Positions 8,643 through 20,165 are shown, counted from the first letter of the stretch. The stretch is 64,000 bases of DNA from Rhodococcus sp. HNM0563 (GCF_012726195.1 NZ_JAASAF010000012.1:62001-126000); one strand, 5' to 3'. Translations and numbers: made by a program. Notes: generated from the letters alone by a model not told the origin.

Positions 8643-9083
8643 CTACACACCCCTCCATACGACGGCAGTAGCACCGTCGATCTGCATCACTGTCACGGTC
8701 GTGCCGGGTTCGTACACTTCGGTCGCGTCGAGCGCCCGCGCGGTCCAGATATCGCCGTCGATCTTCACGCGGCCCGACCTCTCGTCGACCTGCTCCAGAA
8801 CCACAGCGGGTTTTCCCGGAAGCGCCTCTATTCCGGTCGGCAAGGCGGGCGGCGTGGCATACCGGCGGCGGAGCGCAGGCCGTACCCCCAGCAACAGCAG
8901 TAGTGACGCTGCTCCGAACACGATCGCGTCGGCCCACACCGGGAAGTCGGTCGCTGCCGAGACGCCGGCGGTTACGAGTGCGGCTCCCCCGAGCATGAGC
9001 AACGCGAAGTCCCCGGTCAGCGCTTCACCCGCGGCCAGAGCCACTCCTACGATCAGCCATATCAACGCCGCCACAGCCCCCAT
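8643..9083 (-). CDS. NfeD-like membrane protein
   Basis: 146 residues: two to three membrane helices (about 4-22, 27-45, 48-66), then a soluble OB-fold domain (about 80-145; KPAVVLEQVDERSGRVKIDG, ending AVVWRGV). This is the short, protease-free NfeD form that partners stomatins. The ATG at 9083 gives MGAVAALIWLIVG; a longer open frame upstream has no membrane logic and is not used. No clear ribosome site precedes it. Its product and the SPFH protein are expected to form one membrane complex. Confidence 0.87.
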   Translation of the reverse strand: MGAVAALIWLIVGVALAAGEALTGDFALLMLGGAALVTAGVSAATDFPVWADAIVFGAASLLLLLGVRPALRRRYATPPALPTGIEALPGKPAVVLEQVDERSGRVKIDGDIWTARALDATEVYEPGTTVTVMQIDGATAVVWRGV

Positions 9084-9309
9084 CGAACCACAAAACGGAC
9101 ATGCCAGCAGCGGCGCTGGTAGGAGCGGTTCGGATCCCGGCGGGCCCGGTCCATTTCGGCGGCACCGCACCGGCGAGCCGGTCGAGCAGTGGATCGTCAC
9201 CGGTACCCGCACGCAACCCGGAAAGGTTGTGCGCGAACGAAATCGACGCTCAGGACAGCACCTCACGGCATCCGTGCGAGTTGGTGCTGCCGTGGAGCGG
9301 GCCGGGCTT

Positions 9310-10143
9310 TCAGCCCTCCCCGGGTTCGGTGACGAAATCGACGAGCCGTTCGACCGCACCGATGAGGTTCGACTCGAGGTCCCGGAACGAGTTCACCGCC
9401 GAGTAGACACGCCGCCAGCCGTCCTGCGGGGTACCCCAGTCGAGTTCGCGGCACACGCCCGTCTTCCAGTCCTCACCACGTGGGATGGTGGGCCAGGCAC
9501 GGATTCCGAGGGCTTTCGGCTTCACGGCCTGCCACACGTCGATGTACGGGTGACCGGTGACCATCACGTGCGGGCCGAGATTCGTGGTGAGTCGTTCTTC
9601 CTTGGAGCCGGTGACGAGGTGATCGGCGAGGACACCCACGCGCCGACCCGGCCCCGGGTCGAACTCCGCAAGCCGGGCACCGAGATTGTCGAGTCCCTCG
9701 AGTTGCTCGACGACGACCCCTTCGACGCGCAGGTCGTGCCCCCACACCCGCTCGACGAGCGCAGCGTCGTGCACGCCCTCCACCCAGATGCGACTTCCCC
9801 GAGCCACGCGCGCCCGCAATCCCTCCACGCGCGTCGATCCGGACGCCGACACCGCGGGTCGGGCAGCAGGACGAGCCTTGGGCCGCACTAGGGTGACGGG
9901 CGCACCGTCGGCAAGGAACGCGGCCGGGCGCATTGCGAAAAGACGCGTCCGTCCTTGCCCGTCCTCGAGTCTGACGAAGTCTCCGTCGTAGGTCTTCTCG
10001 AACCCTACGATCGCTCCGCACCATCCCGTCGCTGCGTCCTCGACGACCACACCGCGGTCGGCGGGCAGTTCCGGGACAGGCTTCTTCTTCGTGCGGGCGT
10101 GGCCGGCGAAGATGTCGCCGCCGTACATGTCGCGTGGGCTCAC
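9310..10143 (-). CDS. DUF3097 family protein
   Basis: 277 residues, soluble. It begins MSPRDMYGGDIFAGHARTKK, the conserved start of DUF3097 proteins of actinobacteria. It contains RIWVEGVHDAALVERVWG, an acidic Toprim-like region (the family has been compared to DNA-binding Toprim domains), and GHPYIDVWQAVKPKALGI. Exact function unknown. The same frame is open far upstream (past 11900), but that stretch is antisense to other genes. The GTG at 10143 is chosen for the family start and because TAACGT lies eight bases before it, allowing a leaderless message. Divergent from the gene at 10228. Confidence 0.85.
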   Translation of the reverse strand: MSPRDMYGGDIFAGHARTKKKPVPELPADRGVVVEDAATGWCGAIVGFEKTYDGDFVRLEDGQGRTRLFAMRPAAFLADGAPVTLVRPKARPAARPAVSASGSTRVEGLRARVARGSRIWVEGVHDAALVERVWGHDLRVEGVVVEQLEGLDNLGARLAEFDPGPGRRVGVLADHLVTGSKEERLTTNLGPHVMVTGHPYIDVWQAVKPKALGIRAWPTIPRGEDWKTGVCRELDWGTPQDGWRRVYSAVNSFRDLESNLIGAVERLVDFVTEPGEG

Positions 10144-10215
10144 GCCGTTCCACGTTAGGACATCGCCGACGGGGGGTGCTGCCGCCACGCCGAGCGTCTC
10201 CGCCCGCCGTCGCCG

Positions 10216-10221
10216 TATGCT
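10216..10221 (+). promoter_or_regulatory. -10 element for leaderless transcript of the 10228 gene
   Basis: TATGCT ends six bases before the GTG start codon at 10228, the spacing expected when transcription begins at the start codon itself. No ribosome site is present, which agrees. Confidence 0.6.
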
Positions 10222-10227
10222 GCTTCG

Positions 10228-11052
10228 GTGAGTTCTCCGAGTCTGACCCTGACACTGTGGGGCGGGTCGTGGCTCTCCGGCCACACGTCCATCGACGACA
10301 TGATCGACGCACTTCAGGTGTGGGCACCGCTGCAGTTGGTGGCAGCGCACGACGAACCCGCATCCGTGGCCTCGGGGGTGACCCTCGAACCTGTCGTCGG
10401 CGCCGCTACGTTGTCGGCTGTCATCCGCCGGGCCGCCCCGACGGATGGTTCGGGGATCCGATTGGTCCTTCCGGCGCCCGGTGATGTGCAGGGTCTGCCG
10501 ACCGGAACCACCTTCGCGAGGGCGGCGCTCGCGGGTGGACAGGGTGTGCTGGTGGGCGTCCCAGGCGCCCCCGGACTCGGACTGGTGCCGGTCGTCGAGG
10601 GACCGGATGTGCTCCGCTGGAACGTTTTCGCTGTACCCGAGCTTCCAGAGCCGTCTGCCTGTCCGGGCCTCGGTGAGGCCGAGTTCACGCTGCGGGAAGC
10701 TGTCCGCGGTGCGGCGGAGACCCTCACCGGCATCCGAACCGTCGGCCTCGACGGCCGGCGCACCGACCCGCGTGCCGAGATCGCCGACGCCGTGGCCGAG
10801 CAGGCCCGCCACCGGTATCCGGACCACCTGCCGGCGCGGGCCGTCCGAATTCTCGATTCGGCCGATCAGGTCGCAGCGATCCTCACCGTGGCGTCCGGAG
10901 GCCGGGACCTCCAGGCCGGTTCGGCGTCTGCAGTGTCCATGCGCGAGGAGGCGTTGCGTCCGTTGTGGACGACGGTGCGCACCGCGCGTCTGACAGCAGT
11001 GACCGCAACGTTGGAAAGCTGGCACAGGAGTGACCGGGCGACGGGCAGATGA
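10228..11052 (+). CDS. Conserved mycobacterial-type hypothetical protein (Rv1486c-like)
   Basis: 274 residues, no membrane helix or signal peptide, no catalytic motif I recognise. It begins MSSPSLTLTLWGGSWLSGHT and has a Val/Gly/Ala-rich globular composition with an Arg-rich C-terminus. Its place between hemH and the DUF3097/NfeD genes, on the opposite strand to hemH, matches Rv1486c of M. tuberculosis, which is also uncharacterised. The GTG start is supported by a -10 at leaderless spacing. It converges with hemH; the 137 bases between hold only a weak hairpin (ACGGACA/TGTCCGT near 11055-11091). Confidence 0.7.
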   Translation: MSSPSLTLTLWGGSWLSGHTSIDDMIDALQVWAPLQLVAAHDEPASVASGVTLEPVVGAATLSAVIRRAAPTDGSGIRLVLPAPGDVQGLPTGTTFARAALAGGQGVLVGVPGAPGLGLVPVVEGPDVLRWNVFAVPELPEPSACPGLGEAEFTLREAVRGAAETLTGIRTVGLDGRRTDPRAEIADAVAEQARHRYPDHLPARAVRILDSADQVAAILTVASGGRDLQAGSASAVSMREEALRPLWTTVRTARLTAVTATLESWHRSDRATGR

Positions 11053-11189
11053 GAAACGGACATCGCCGCGCCGGGCCGGTACACGGTGTCCGTGTGTGTC
11101 ACCGCCGGCCTTCGCGAGTTGACGGAGATCTGACGCGGTGAACTCGGCTGGTCGGAGGCCAGTCGATAGTGCTGCGCCGAAGGACAGAT

Positions 11190-12263
11190 TCAGTGGGCGG
11201 CCGGTCGGGACGGCCGGCGGGGCGGTGCACAACAGTCGACCGCGCACAAGCGCCCGTCGCAACCCACACCCAGCAATGGTTCGGAGCCACGGCGTCTCGG
11301 CGAAGCCGAGTCCATCTGTTCCTGCACCAGTTCCCGGACCAGTTCCGCAAATCGTGGATCCGTTCCCGCAGTGCCGGCCCGAACGAACGCCATCCCGAGT
11401 TCCTCGGCTCTTTCGCGGGCCTCGGTGTCGAGGTCCCACACCACCTCGAGGTGGTCGGAGACGAATCCGATGGGCGAGACGATCACGGCGGTCACTCCCG
11501 ACCCGTGCAGGCTGTCGAGGTGGTCGACGATGTCGGGTTCGAGCCACGGTACCTGCGGCGGCCCGGAACGGGACTGCCACACCAGGTCGTATTCGGCGAC
11601 TCCGACGGCCTCCGCGACGAGACGCGCGGCCTCGGACACCTGCCTGCTGTAGAGGTATCCGCCCTCTTCTGCGGGACCGCCTGCCGCGTCGGTGGCGGTG
11701 GGGATGGAGTGAGCGGTGTACACCAGCCGTGCGGTGTCGCGCACGTCGTCGGGCAGTTCGGTACGGGCGGCCCGCACCGAGTCGGCTACCGCTTCGATGA
11801 ACAACGGGTGGTCGTGGAAATGACGCAACTTGGTCAGCCGTGGAGCGTTCTCCACTGCTTCCCGGGCCCGGGCGATGTCCTCGTGGTACTGACGGCAGCC
11901 CGAGTACCCTCCCCACGCGGACGTGGCGAACACCAGGGCGTTCTTCACACCGTCGTCACGCATCTGCGCCACGGTGTCCTCGATCATCGGGTGCCAGTTC
12001 CGGTTGCCGAAGTAGATCGGCAGGTCGATGCTGTGCGCGTCGAGTTCGGCGCGCACAGCATCGATGATCGCGCGGTTGAGCGCGTTGATCGGCGAGACAC
12101 CACCGAAGTGGAGGTAGTGCTGGGCGACGTCGTCGAGGCGTTCCGGTGGGATGCCCCGTCCTCGGGTGACGTTCTCGAGGAACGGACGCACATCGTCGGG
12201 CCCCTCGGGACCACCGAACGACAGCACCATCAAGGCGTCGTACGGCTCGGAGGTGTTTCCCAT
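11190..12263 (-). CDS. hemH: Ferrochelatase (coproporphyrin-type)
   Basis: 357 residues. Inserts ferrous iron into a porphyrin; actinobacterial enzymes (CpfC) act on coproporphyrin III in the coproporphyrin-dependent heme pathway. Visible family motifs are [47 protein letters not shown] (active-site His) and [15 protein letters not shown]. The C-terminal extension carries Cys335, 340, 344 and 345 ([12 protein letters not shown]), which fits the [2Fe-2S] cluster known in mycobacterial ferrochelatases. Last gene of the fabG1-inhA-hemH run, 28 bases after inhA, the order found in mycobacteria. Confidence 0.95.
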   Translation of the reverse strand: MGNTSEPYDALMVLSFGGPEGPDDVRPFLENVTRGRGIPPERLDDVAQHYLHFGGVSPINALNRAIIDAVRAELDAHSIDLPIYFGNRNWHPMIEDTVAQMRDDGVKNALVFATSAWGGYSGCRQYHEDIARAREAVENAPRLTKLRHFHDHPLFIEAVADSVRAARTELPDDVRDTARLVYTAHSIPTATDAAGGPAEEGGYLYSRQVSEAARLVAEAVGVAEYDLVWQSRSGPPQVPWLEPDIVDHLDSLHGSGVTAVIVSPIGFVSDHLEVVWDLDTEARERAEELGMAFVRAGTAGTDPRFAELVRELVQEQMDSASPRRRGSEPLLGVGCDGRLCAVDCCAPPRRPSRPAAH

Positions 12264-12291
12264 CGACTCGGCCCTTCTGCTCGTCCGGTTG

Positions 12292-13098
12292 TCAGGCGCC
12301 GAAACCGACCTGGGAATGGAAGCCGCCGTCGACGTAGACGATGGATCCGGTGGTGCCGGGCAGCCAGTCGGACAGCACGGTGCACACGGTCTTCGCGACC
12401 GGAGTCGGATCGTCGACGTCCCAGCCGATCGGCGACGCGGCCGCCCAACCGTCGTTGAGCTTGTTCATCTCGGCTCCGGGCCCGGTGGCATCTCCGGCGA
12501 TCGCCTTTGCAGCGAGGGTCTTGATCGGGCCGGCAGACACCAGATTCGAGCGGATGCCGCGCGAGCCGACTTCCTTCGCCACGTATCGGTTGACGGATTC
12601 GAGGGTGGCCTTGGAGACACCCATCCAGTTGTAGAACGGGACGGCGCGGGCGGGGTCGAAGTCCATTCCGACGATGGAGCCACCGTCGTTCATCACGGGC
12701 AGGACGGCCTTGGCGAGCGCGGCGTACGAGTACGCGGACACCTCCACGGCCACCGCGACGTCCGACCAGGGAGCGTCGAGGAACGGGCTTCCCAGGCACG
12801 AGCGCGGCGCGAAGCCGATCGAGTGCACGACACCGTCGAGACCTTCGGGAGCGAGTTCACGGATCTTGTCGGCCAGGCCCTCGAGGTGCTCGGGGTTCTG
12901 CACGTCGAGTTCGACGGCGGGCGGCACCGGCTGCGGCAGCCGCTGCGCGATGCGGTCGATCAGCCGGAGCCGGTCGAATCCGGTGATGATCACTTTCGCG
13001 CCCTGTTCCTGCGCGACCTTCGCCGTGTGGAACGCGATCGAGGCATCGGTGATGATGCCGGTGACGAGAATGGTCTTGCCTTCGAGCAGTCCGCCCAT
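12292..13098 (-). CDS. inhA: NADH-dependent enoyl-ACP reductase
   Basis: 268 residues; last step of each FAS-II elongation cycle for mycolic acid precursors. Short-chain dehydrogenase fold with the atypical cofactor loop ([18 protein letters not shown]). The catalytic Tyr156-x6-Lys163 is in FYNWMGVSK, with Phe147 in GMDFDPAR. The VHSIGF segment holds the serine (Ser93) equivalent to InhA Ser94, whose change gives isoniazid resistance in M. tuberculosis. The ATG start has GGAGG upstream. It follows fabG1 by 51 bases, forming the classic mabA-inhA operon, and precedes hemH. Confidence 0.97.
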   Translation of the reverse strand: MGGLLEGKTILVTGIITDASIAFHTAKVAQEQGAKVIITGFDRLRLIDRIAQRLPQPVPPAVELDVQNPEHLEGLADKIRELAPEGLDGVVHSIGFAPRSCLGSPFLDAPWSDVAVAVEVSAYSYAALAKAVLPVMNDGGSIVGMDFDPARAVPFYNWMGVSKATLESVNRYVAKEVGSRGIRSNLVSAGPIKTLAAKAIAGDATGPGAEMNKLNDGWAAASPIGWDVDDPTPVAKTVCTVLSDWLPGTTGSIVYVDGGFHSQVGFGA

Positions 13099-13149
13099 GA
13101 GTGTGTCGATCCTCCAGTGAGTTTCGGTTGTGGTCCGGTTGGCGGGCTG

Positions 13150-14937
<1,788 letters not shown>

Positions 14938-14941
<4 letters not shown>

Positions 14942-15888
14942 CGTCGCCCCTGTCCTGCGCCGATGCTGTGCCTGCGGGACGCGACGAAGCGGACCACATC
15001 GCCGATCCAGTCACGGTCCGTGCGCAGGCTCAATCGGGGTGCGCCACACCGGCGCAGCGCCTGTTCCACTGCGGCGCGGTGGTCGGATGCCGCCTGCGCG
15101 AAGTCGGCCCGCAGTTGCGCGGTGGTGGTGAATTCGCGAGTCCGGCCGGTCTCCGGATCGTGCAGTACCACGTCGCCGAGATCGGGGAGTTCGAGATCTC
15201 GCGGGTCGAGGACCTCCACGGCGAGTACGTCGTGCCGACCGGACAGGGCCCGAAGCGGTCGCTCCCAATCGATGGGTCCGAGGAAATCGCTGATGACCAC
15301 GATGAGTCCGCGGCGGCGCTGGGGCCGTCGAAGTGAATCGATGACTCCGCGCAGATCGCCGCGGGTGCCGTCCGGAGGGTGCGGGGTGGTGGCGATCGTT
15401 CGCAGCATCGACTGTGCGTGCAGACGCCCACCGCGGGCAGGCATGCGTACGAAGTCGCGGCCGTTGGACACCACAGCACCGATGCGGTTTCCGCCGCCCC
15501 CGGTGAGATAGGCGATCGCAGCGACCGAAGCGATGGCGAGGTCGCGTTTCTCGCAGCTTCCGGTACCGAAATCGAGGCTGGCCGACAGGTCGAGCGCCAG
15601 CCAGGTCTCGAGTTCACGATCGGCGACGGTCTGGCGGACGTGCGGGTGGGTGGTGCGGGCGGTGACCGACCAGTCCATCTGCCGGACGTCGTCGCCGGGC
15701 TGATATTCGCGGGCGTCGCCGGGCTCGGATCCGGGGCCGGGAATCAGACCGAGGTGATCCCCGTGCAGAACGCCGTCGAGGCGGCGCCGGACCGTCAATT
15801 CCAGCGTGCGCAGCGCGGCGGTCAGCTCGGGTTCACGCAATTGACCGGCACGGAACGTCGGCGGCGACCCGGGGGCGCGTTCACTCAC
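14938..15888 (-). CDS. DUF58 protein
   Basis: 316 residues, soluble. DUF58 signature [20 protein letters not shown] around residue 65, then a degenerate VWA-like fold ([15 protein letters not shown], ending in [17 protein letters not shown]). The DxSxS-like element suggests metal binding. Encoded between moxR and the VWA gene with 4-base overlaps on both sides, so the three products are made in step. Rv1480 equivalent. Molecular role within the complex is not established. Confidence 0.9.
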
Positions 15889-17159
15889 CGGGGCGCCGCA
15901 CCCGCCTCGGGTGCGGTGGAGGGCGCGCCGGCACGTGCCGGCTGCGGAGCCGACGCGAGAGGCGCGACCTGCGGCAGCCCGACGGTCTGCAGAATCCGGC
16001 CGATGATGTGATCCGGCGAGACGTCGTCGGCGAGCGCATCGTAGGACAGCACCAACCGGTGGCGGAGCACGTCGGGGATGACATCGACGATGTCCTGAGG
16101 AATGACGTAGTCACGTCCGCGTACCAGTGCGAGGGCACGGGCAGCGGAGATGATGCCGAGCGTCGCGCGGGGTGATGCGCCGTAGGCGATCCAGCCCTGC
16201 ACATCATCGAGGCCGACTTCGGCGGGCGCACGGGTCGCGAAGATCACTCGCACCACGTAGTCGACGAGCGCATGGTGCACGAACACGCGGCTTGCGACCT
16301 TCTGCAGGCGGATCAGTTCGTCGCTGCCGAGGATCTGCTTGGGCTCAGGCGCGGCGACACCCATGCGGTAGACGATTTCCCGCTCTTCCTCGACGGTCGG
16401 GTAGTCGACGAGAACCTTGAACAGGAACCGGTCGCGCTGCGCTTCCGGGAGGGGGTAGACGCCCTCGTTCTCGATCGGGTTCTGGGTTGCCATGACGAGG
16501 AAGGGGTCGGGCATCGGGAAGGTCTTCCCACCGATGGTCACGTGCCGCTCGGCCATCACCTCGAGCAGCGCGGACTGCACCTTCGCGGGGGCGCGGTTGA
16601 TTTCGTCGGCCAGGACGAAATTCGCGACGACCGGGCCGAGTTCGGTGTCGAACTCTTCACGACCCTGCCGGTAGATCCGGGTGCCGACCAGGTCGGTCGG
16701 GACGAGGTCGGGGGTGAACTGCACGCGGGAGAACGAACCGCCGACGACCTTGGCGAAGGTTTCCACCGCAAGGGTCTTGGCCACCCCGGGTACGCCTTCG
16801 AGCAATACGTGGCCGCGCGCGAGGACGCCGACGAGCATTCGCTCGACGAGCAGATCCTGTCCGACGATGACCCGCTTGACCTCGTAGATGGCCCGTTCGA
16901 GGAGCCGGACTTCCTGTGCAGGGTCGACAGCTGTCGCCGCGCCCTGCCCGTCTCGGTTCCGTCCGTCGGGTTTCGGGCCGTCGTTGCGCAGCGGGGCCGG
17001 CTGCTGTGCCTTCGTCGTGTTCACTGCACTGTTCGCCGCAGGCGCGTTCCCCGCCGGGGCATTCGCCGCGTTGTTACGCTCGCCGCTCTTCTGGACGGTC
17101 GAATCGCTCTTGTCGTTCGACCCTGCAGTCCCCGACGTCCCACCCTCGCGTGAGGTCAC
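15885..17159 (-). CDS. moxR1: MoxR-family AAA+ ATPase
   Basis: 424 residues. AAA_3 domain with Walker A GVPGVAKT, Walker B LADEIN, sensor ATQNPIENEGVYPLPEAQRD and a C-terminal lid (GASPRATLGII). An N-terminal 60-residue Ser/Asn/Ala-rich tail and a Pro/Ala tail flank it. The GTG at 17159 gives MTSREGGTSGT, resembling the M. tuberculosis MoxR1 start; GTG at 17213 is an alternative. Likely remodels VWA-partner or envelope proteins. It lies 112 bases after the RipA-like gene. Confidence 0.92.
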   Translation of the reverse strand: MTSREGGTSGTAGSNDKSDSTVQKSGERNNAANAPAGNAPAANSAVNTTKAQQPAPLRNDGPKPDGRNRDGQGAATAVDPAQEVRLLERAIYEVKRVIVGQDLLVERMLVGVLARGHVLLEGVPGVAKTLAVETFAKVVGGSFSRVQFTPDLVPTDLVGTRIYRQGREEFDTELGPVVANFVLADEINRAPAKVQSALLEVMAERHVTIGGKTFPMPDPFLVMATQNPIENEGVYPLPEAQRDRFLFKVLVDYPTVEEEREIVYRMGVAAPEPKQILGSDELIRLQKVASRVFVHHALVDYVVRVIFATRAPAEVGLDDVQGWIAYGASPRATLGIISAARALALVRGRDYVIPQDIVDVIPDVLRHRLVLSYDALADDVSPDHIIGRILQTVGLPQVAPLASAPQPARAGAPSTAPEAGAAPR

Positions 17160-17271
17160 CAACAATCCACCGCTTTCGCCTGTCGCTCCGCTGGAAACAC
17201 CTGCCGGCACCACTATTGCAGGTACCGGTATTCCGTGTCGTCACCCCTGCGCGACGTGCGTCGCGTTGCCG

Positions 17272-18909
17272 TCACGACACCATGCGCACCACATACGGTG
17301 TCATGCCGTCCCAGCGTACCGGCGAGATCTTCACGTGCGCACCCGACTGCGGCGCCTCGAGCATGGTGTCGTCGCCGAGATACAGACCTACGTGCTGGCT
17401 TGCGTTCGGTCCGTAGAAAATCATGTCTCCGCGTTTCATCTCCGAGGCGGGGACCTGTGTACCAGCGGTGTATTGGTACCCGGTGTAGTGCGGGAGGGAG
17501 ACGCCGATTCCTGCGAACGCATAGATCATCAGTCCGGAACAGTCGAAGCCGACTTTGTTGTAGTCGCCGTAGCTGTCGGCGACACCACCGTCCCGGATTC
17601 CTCGGGTGGGGCCGGTCTCGTCACCGCCACCCCACGCGTAGGGCACACCGATCTGCGAGAGCCCTCGGTCGATCACCGTTTCGACGGCAGCAGCCCCGGT
17701 CAGTGTCGGACGCTGGGTTGTGCGTGGGGACGAGCGAGGGCTGGACTGGCGAGGTGTCGACGGACCCGTTTCGTCGGCGGGGTCGGGGTTCGTCCACTCG
17801 CCGACGTCGTCGGACTCGTCGATGCCGGTGTCGGCGTCTGTTCCAGTGCCGGCGTCCGTGTCGTCGGACTCGGTTCCGGTGCCGTCGGATTCGGTCGGTT
17901 CGGTCTCGGCGACTTCCGTCTCGCTGGGCGCAGTCACTGTCGGCGCCGGGATGTCGAGCTGAGTGTGGGGCCGCTGTCCGTTCGAGAGTTCTGCGGCACG
18001 CGCTCGCGCGGCGGCGTCCGCAGCCACCCGCACCGCTGCTTCGGATGCGGCCTGAGCAGCGACCTGCGCGGCCGCCGATGCGGCAGCTTCCTCCGCGCGA
18101 CGACGATCGTCCCACGCCACATACTCCGCGCGCTGCCCTTCGAGCCCTGTGACATTCGTCCGTGCCTGGTCGAGTGCGGTCTGGGCCTGTGCGCGTTCCT
18201 GCTCGATGCGTTGTTTCTCGCTCGTCTGCGCCTCGAGCGCCGCCCGAGCGGTCGAAATGGCGGCTTCCGCCTCGGATCGGCGTTGTTCGGCAGCGGTCGC
18301 GGCGGCGTCGGCGTCGAGCTTCGCCGCGCGGGCCCGGGAGTTGCTGTTGGCCTCGGTGGCGCGGGCACGCTCCAAGGCCTCCAGCACCGCGGTTCTGCCT
18401 GAGGACAACAGCCGCATCACCTGTGCTCGGTCCAGAAGATCGTCAGGTCCGTCCGTCGAGAGAAAAGATGCGAGCGATGCGCCGTTGACCCCCTGCGTGT
18501 AGCTGCTGCGTGCGAAGTCGTCGAAATCGTCCTGCGCGTGCCGGATCCGGGCTCCGGCATCCTGCAGTGCCAGTTCCGAGGTGGCGACCTCTTGCGCGGC
18601 CGCATCCGCGGCGTCGCGAGCCGATTGGAGATCCACGAGTGCACGGTTGACGTCTTCGCGCTTGATCGCCACCTGCGCGTCGAGTTCGGTCAATTGCTGG
18701 TCGGCGTCTGCAATCTGCACGATCAGTGACCCGATTCGGTCGACGCCCGAACTCACCGCGGCGCCTGCAGCGTCGAGTTCCGACTCGCTCGGATTCGGTG
18801 GCGGGGGTGGCACCGCGCCTGCAGTGGACCCGAGCCCGACGACCACTGTCGTGATCAGCCCCAGCCCCGCCAGTAGCCGCGGAATGCGCCGCGCTGTTGG
18901 AGAGGACAC
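17272..18909 (-). CDS. ripA: RipA-like secreted NlpC/P60 peptidoglycan endopeptidase
   Basis: 545 residues. Signal peptide at 1-36 (GLGLITTVVVGLGSTAGAVP), a long Ala/Glu/Arg coiled coil (about 55-285) that in RipA occludes or positions the enzyme, a Thr/Asp/Glu-rich low-complexity linker (about 310-390), and a C-terminal NlpC/P60 domain. The catalytic Cys is in FDCSGLMIYAFAG and His in SQHVGLYLGDD. It cleaves the D-Glu-mDAP bond during daughter-cell separation. In M. tuberculosis a second, shorter RipB follows; here moxR follows directly. GTG 18909 is chosen because it puts the signal peptide at the N-terminus; the frame extends 55 codons further. Confidence 0.9.
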   Translation of the reverse strand: MSSPTARRIPRLLAGLGLITTVVVGLGSTAGAVPPPPPNPSESELDAAGAAVSSGVDRIGSLIVQIADADQQLTELDAQVAIKREDVNRALVDLQSARDAADAAAQEVATSELALQDAGARIRHAQDDFDDFARSSYTQGVNGASLASFLSTDGPDDLLDRAQVMRLLSSGRTAVLEALERARATEANSNSRARAAKLDADAAATAAEQRRSEAEAAISTARAALEAQTSEKQRIEQERAQAQTALDQARTNVTGLEGQRAEYVAWDDRRRAEEAAASAAAQVAAQAASEAAVRVAADAAARARAAELSNGQRPHTQLDIPAPTVTAPSETEVAETEPTESDGTGTESDDTDAGTGTDADTGIDESDDVGEWTNPDPADETGPSTPRQSSPRSSPRTTQRPTLTGAAAVETVIDRGLSQIGVPYAWGGGDETGPTRGIRDGGVADSYGDYNKVGFDCSGLMIYAFAGIGVSLPHYTGYQYTAGTQVPASEMKRGDMIFYGPNASQHVGLYLGDDTMLEAPQSGAHVKISPVRWDGMTPYVVRMVS

Positions 18910-19371
18910 ACCCCGATCCCGGCCGGGCGGCACATCTCTGTGGGTAGCCCCGCTGCCGGATGACCAGGACTGTGGCGGAATCCCCCCGTGGATGCCGAAC
19001 CGTCGCACTGTGCTCTCCCTCGATCGTGCCGACCGATCGCACCGGCCGACCCCGACGCCCGGAGAAGAGCACACAGAGAAGAGCGCACAGCACCGATCGT
19101 CCGCCGTCGTGCGGCCGATCGCTGATGATCTCGTGCGGGTAACGGGTCAGCGTCCCGCTACTCGGGTTGTGACACTTCTTCCCCAAGAGCGCCACGTGAA
19201 CCGTACGACACTGTGGGCACCTCCCGCACGACAGTCACAGATATTCGTCGGAAACGCCCTGGTCATTCATTACGGGACAGCGCCGCCCCCGCCCCGTCGG
19301 CGTCGCACTGGGCGGTCACTCCGGCAGGGGAATCGGCCGCGATCGGGTGAAGGCGCGGCATCCGGGAGATT
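18910..19371 (-). other. Non-coding leader of the RipA-like gene
   Basis: 462 bases with no credible gene on either strand. It contains GGTAACGGGTCAGCG (19138-19152) and GTCACAGAT (about 19233-19241), which loosely recall GTAACG/GTCACA half-sites reported for the response regulator MtrA upstream of ripA-type genes. I cannot confirm spacing or function. The length suggests that ripA has its own regulated promoter here, separate from the upstream membrane gene. Confidence 0.35.
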
Positions 19372-19947
19372 TCAGCGCGAAGAACTGTCCCTTTCGGGAG
19401 AAACCTGTCCCGTTGCGGAACCCGCCTCCGGTTCGGCGTGCGCACGCCTGATCTTCGCGAGATACGTCAGGCCCCCGGCGGCCGCGACCAGGAGAATCAG
19501 CACGAGGGTCATCGCAGTCCACGGCGGGGAGGGTTCGAGTAGCGAGTCGACGAAGTTGGTTGTCGACTTCACCGCATCTCCCGTGTAGGTCCGGTCCTGC
19601 GCCGCTTCGAGCGTCACACGATCGAGCGCGTCGCTGAAGGTTCCCACCCAATTGGGGCTGAGCACGAGCACGGTGCCACCGTCCTCGGATCCGACGGCTG
19701 TGGCGAGGTCGCGCAGTTGCGAATCCATGTAGGGGTTGCTGTCGACCACGACGACACTGAGGTCGATGCCGTGGTCCTGGGCACGTTGTACCTGCTCGAC
19801 AAGTTGAGAGGGATCGAGTTCCGAATCCGCGCTGTCGGGGACCGAGACCTGATCGTCGGCCAGGTCCGCGAGGATCGTCTCTAGAGCGACTCCCGGAGGG
19901 AGGTCCGTGGCCGCGGGCCCGGGTATACGAAGAAGTGGCGCAGACAT
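19372..19947 (-). CDS. Rv1476-like membrane protein (TPM/DUF6676 type)
   Basis: 191 residues. An N-terminal soluble domain (ATDLPPGVALETILADLADD, then DSNPYMDSQLRDLATAVG and a GTVLVLSPNWVGTFSD strand) is followed by one membrane helix near residues 144-164 and a charged C-terminal tail (KIRRAHAEPEAG). Start ATG 19947 has GGAGAG directly upstream; a longer frame antisense to acn is ignored. Position next to ripA and divergent from acn matches Rv1476. Function unknown. Confidence 0.8.
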   Translation of the reverse strand: MSAPLLRIPGPAATDLPPGVALETILADLADDQVSVPDSADSELDPSQLVEQVQRAQDHGIDLSVVVVDSNPYMDSQLRDLATAVGSEDGGTVLVLSPNWVGTFSDALDRVTLEAAQDRTYTGDAVKSTTNFVDSLLEPSPPWTAMTLVLILLVAAAGGLTYLAKIRRAHAEPEAGSATGQVSPERDSSSR

Positions 19948-20148
19948 CTCTCTCCGGTGGTCCTGGTCAGAAGCGGACGAACCGCACTCGCCGCAACAAC
20001 CGGGTGCGGCGAGGACGCCGTCGGTGTCGCAGGTATGCCGCACTCGTACGGCACCCCCGCACATTACGCGATCGACCGGACCGGATCGGAAACCGCGCCT
20101 CGGGCCGAGAGCCCGCGTCGCGACCCTTTCGCACCCACCCCCGGTATG

Positions 20149-20164
20149 TAGGACAAGCGTACTG
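20149..20164 (+). promoter_or_regulatory. AcnR-type operator at the acn promoter
   Basis: TAGGACAAGCGTACTG matches, with one difference in the left arm, the inverted-repeat consensus I recall for AcnR of Corynebacterium glutamicum (CAGNAC-N3-CGTACTG). It sits immediately upstream of a TAGACT -10 box, where a repressor would block RNA polymerase. The cognate TetR gene lies just downstream of acn. Confidence 0.75.
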
Positions 20165-20165
20165 T

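Noticed and set aside
10144-11916. Upstream extension of the DUF3097 frame by about 590 codons
   Set aside because: It runs antisense to the 10228 gene and into hemH in another frame. The family starts at MSPRDMYGG.
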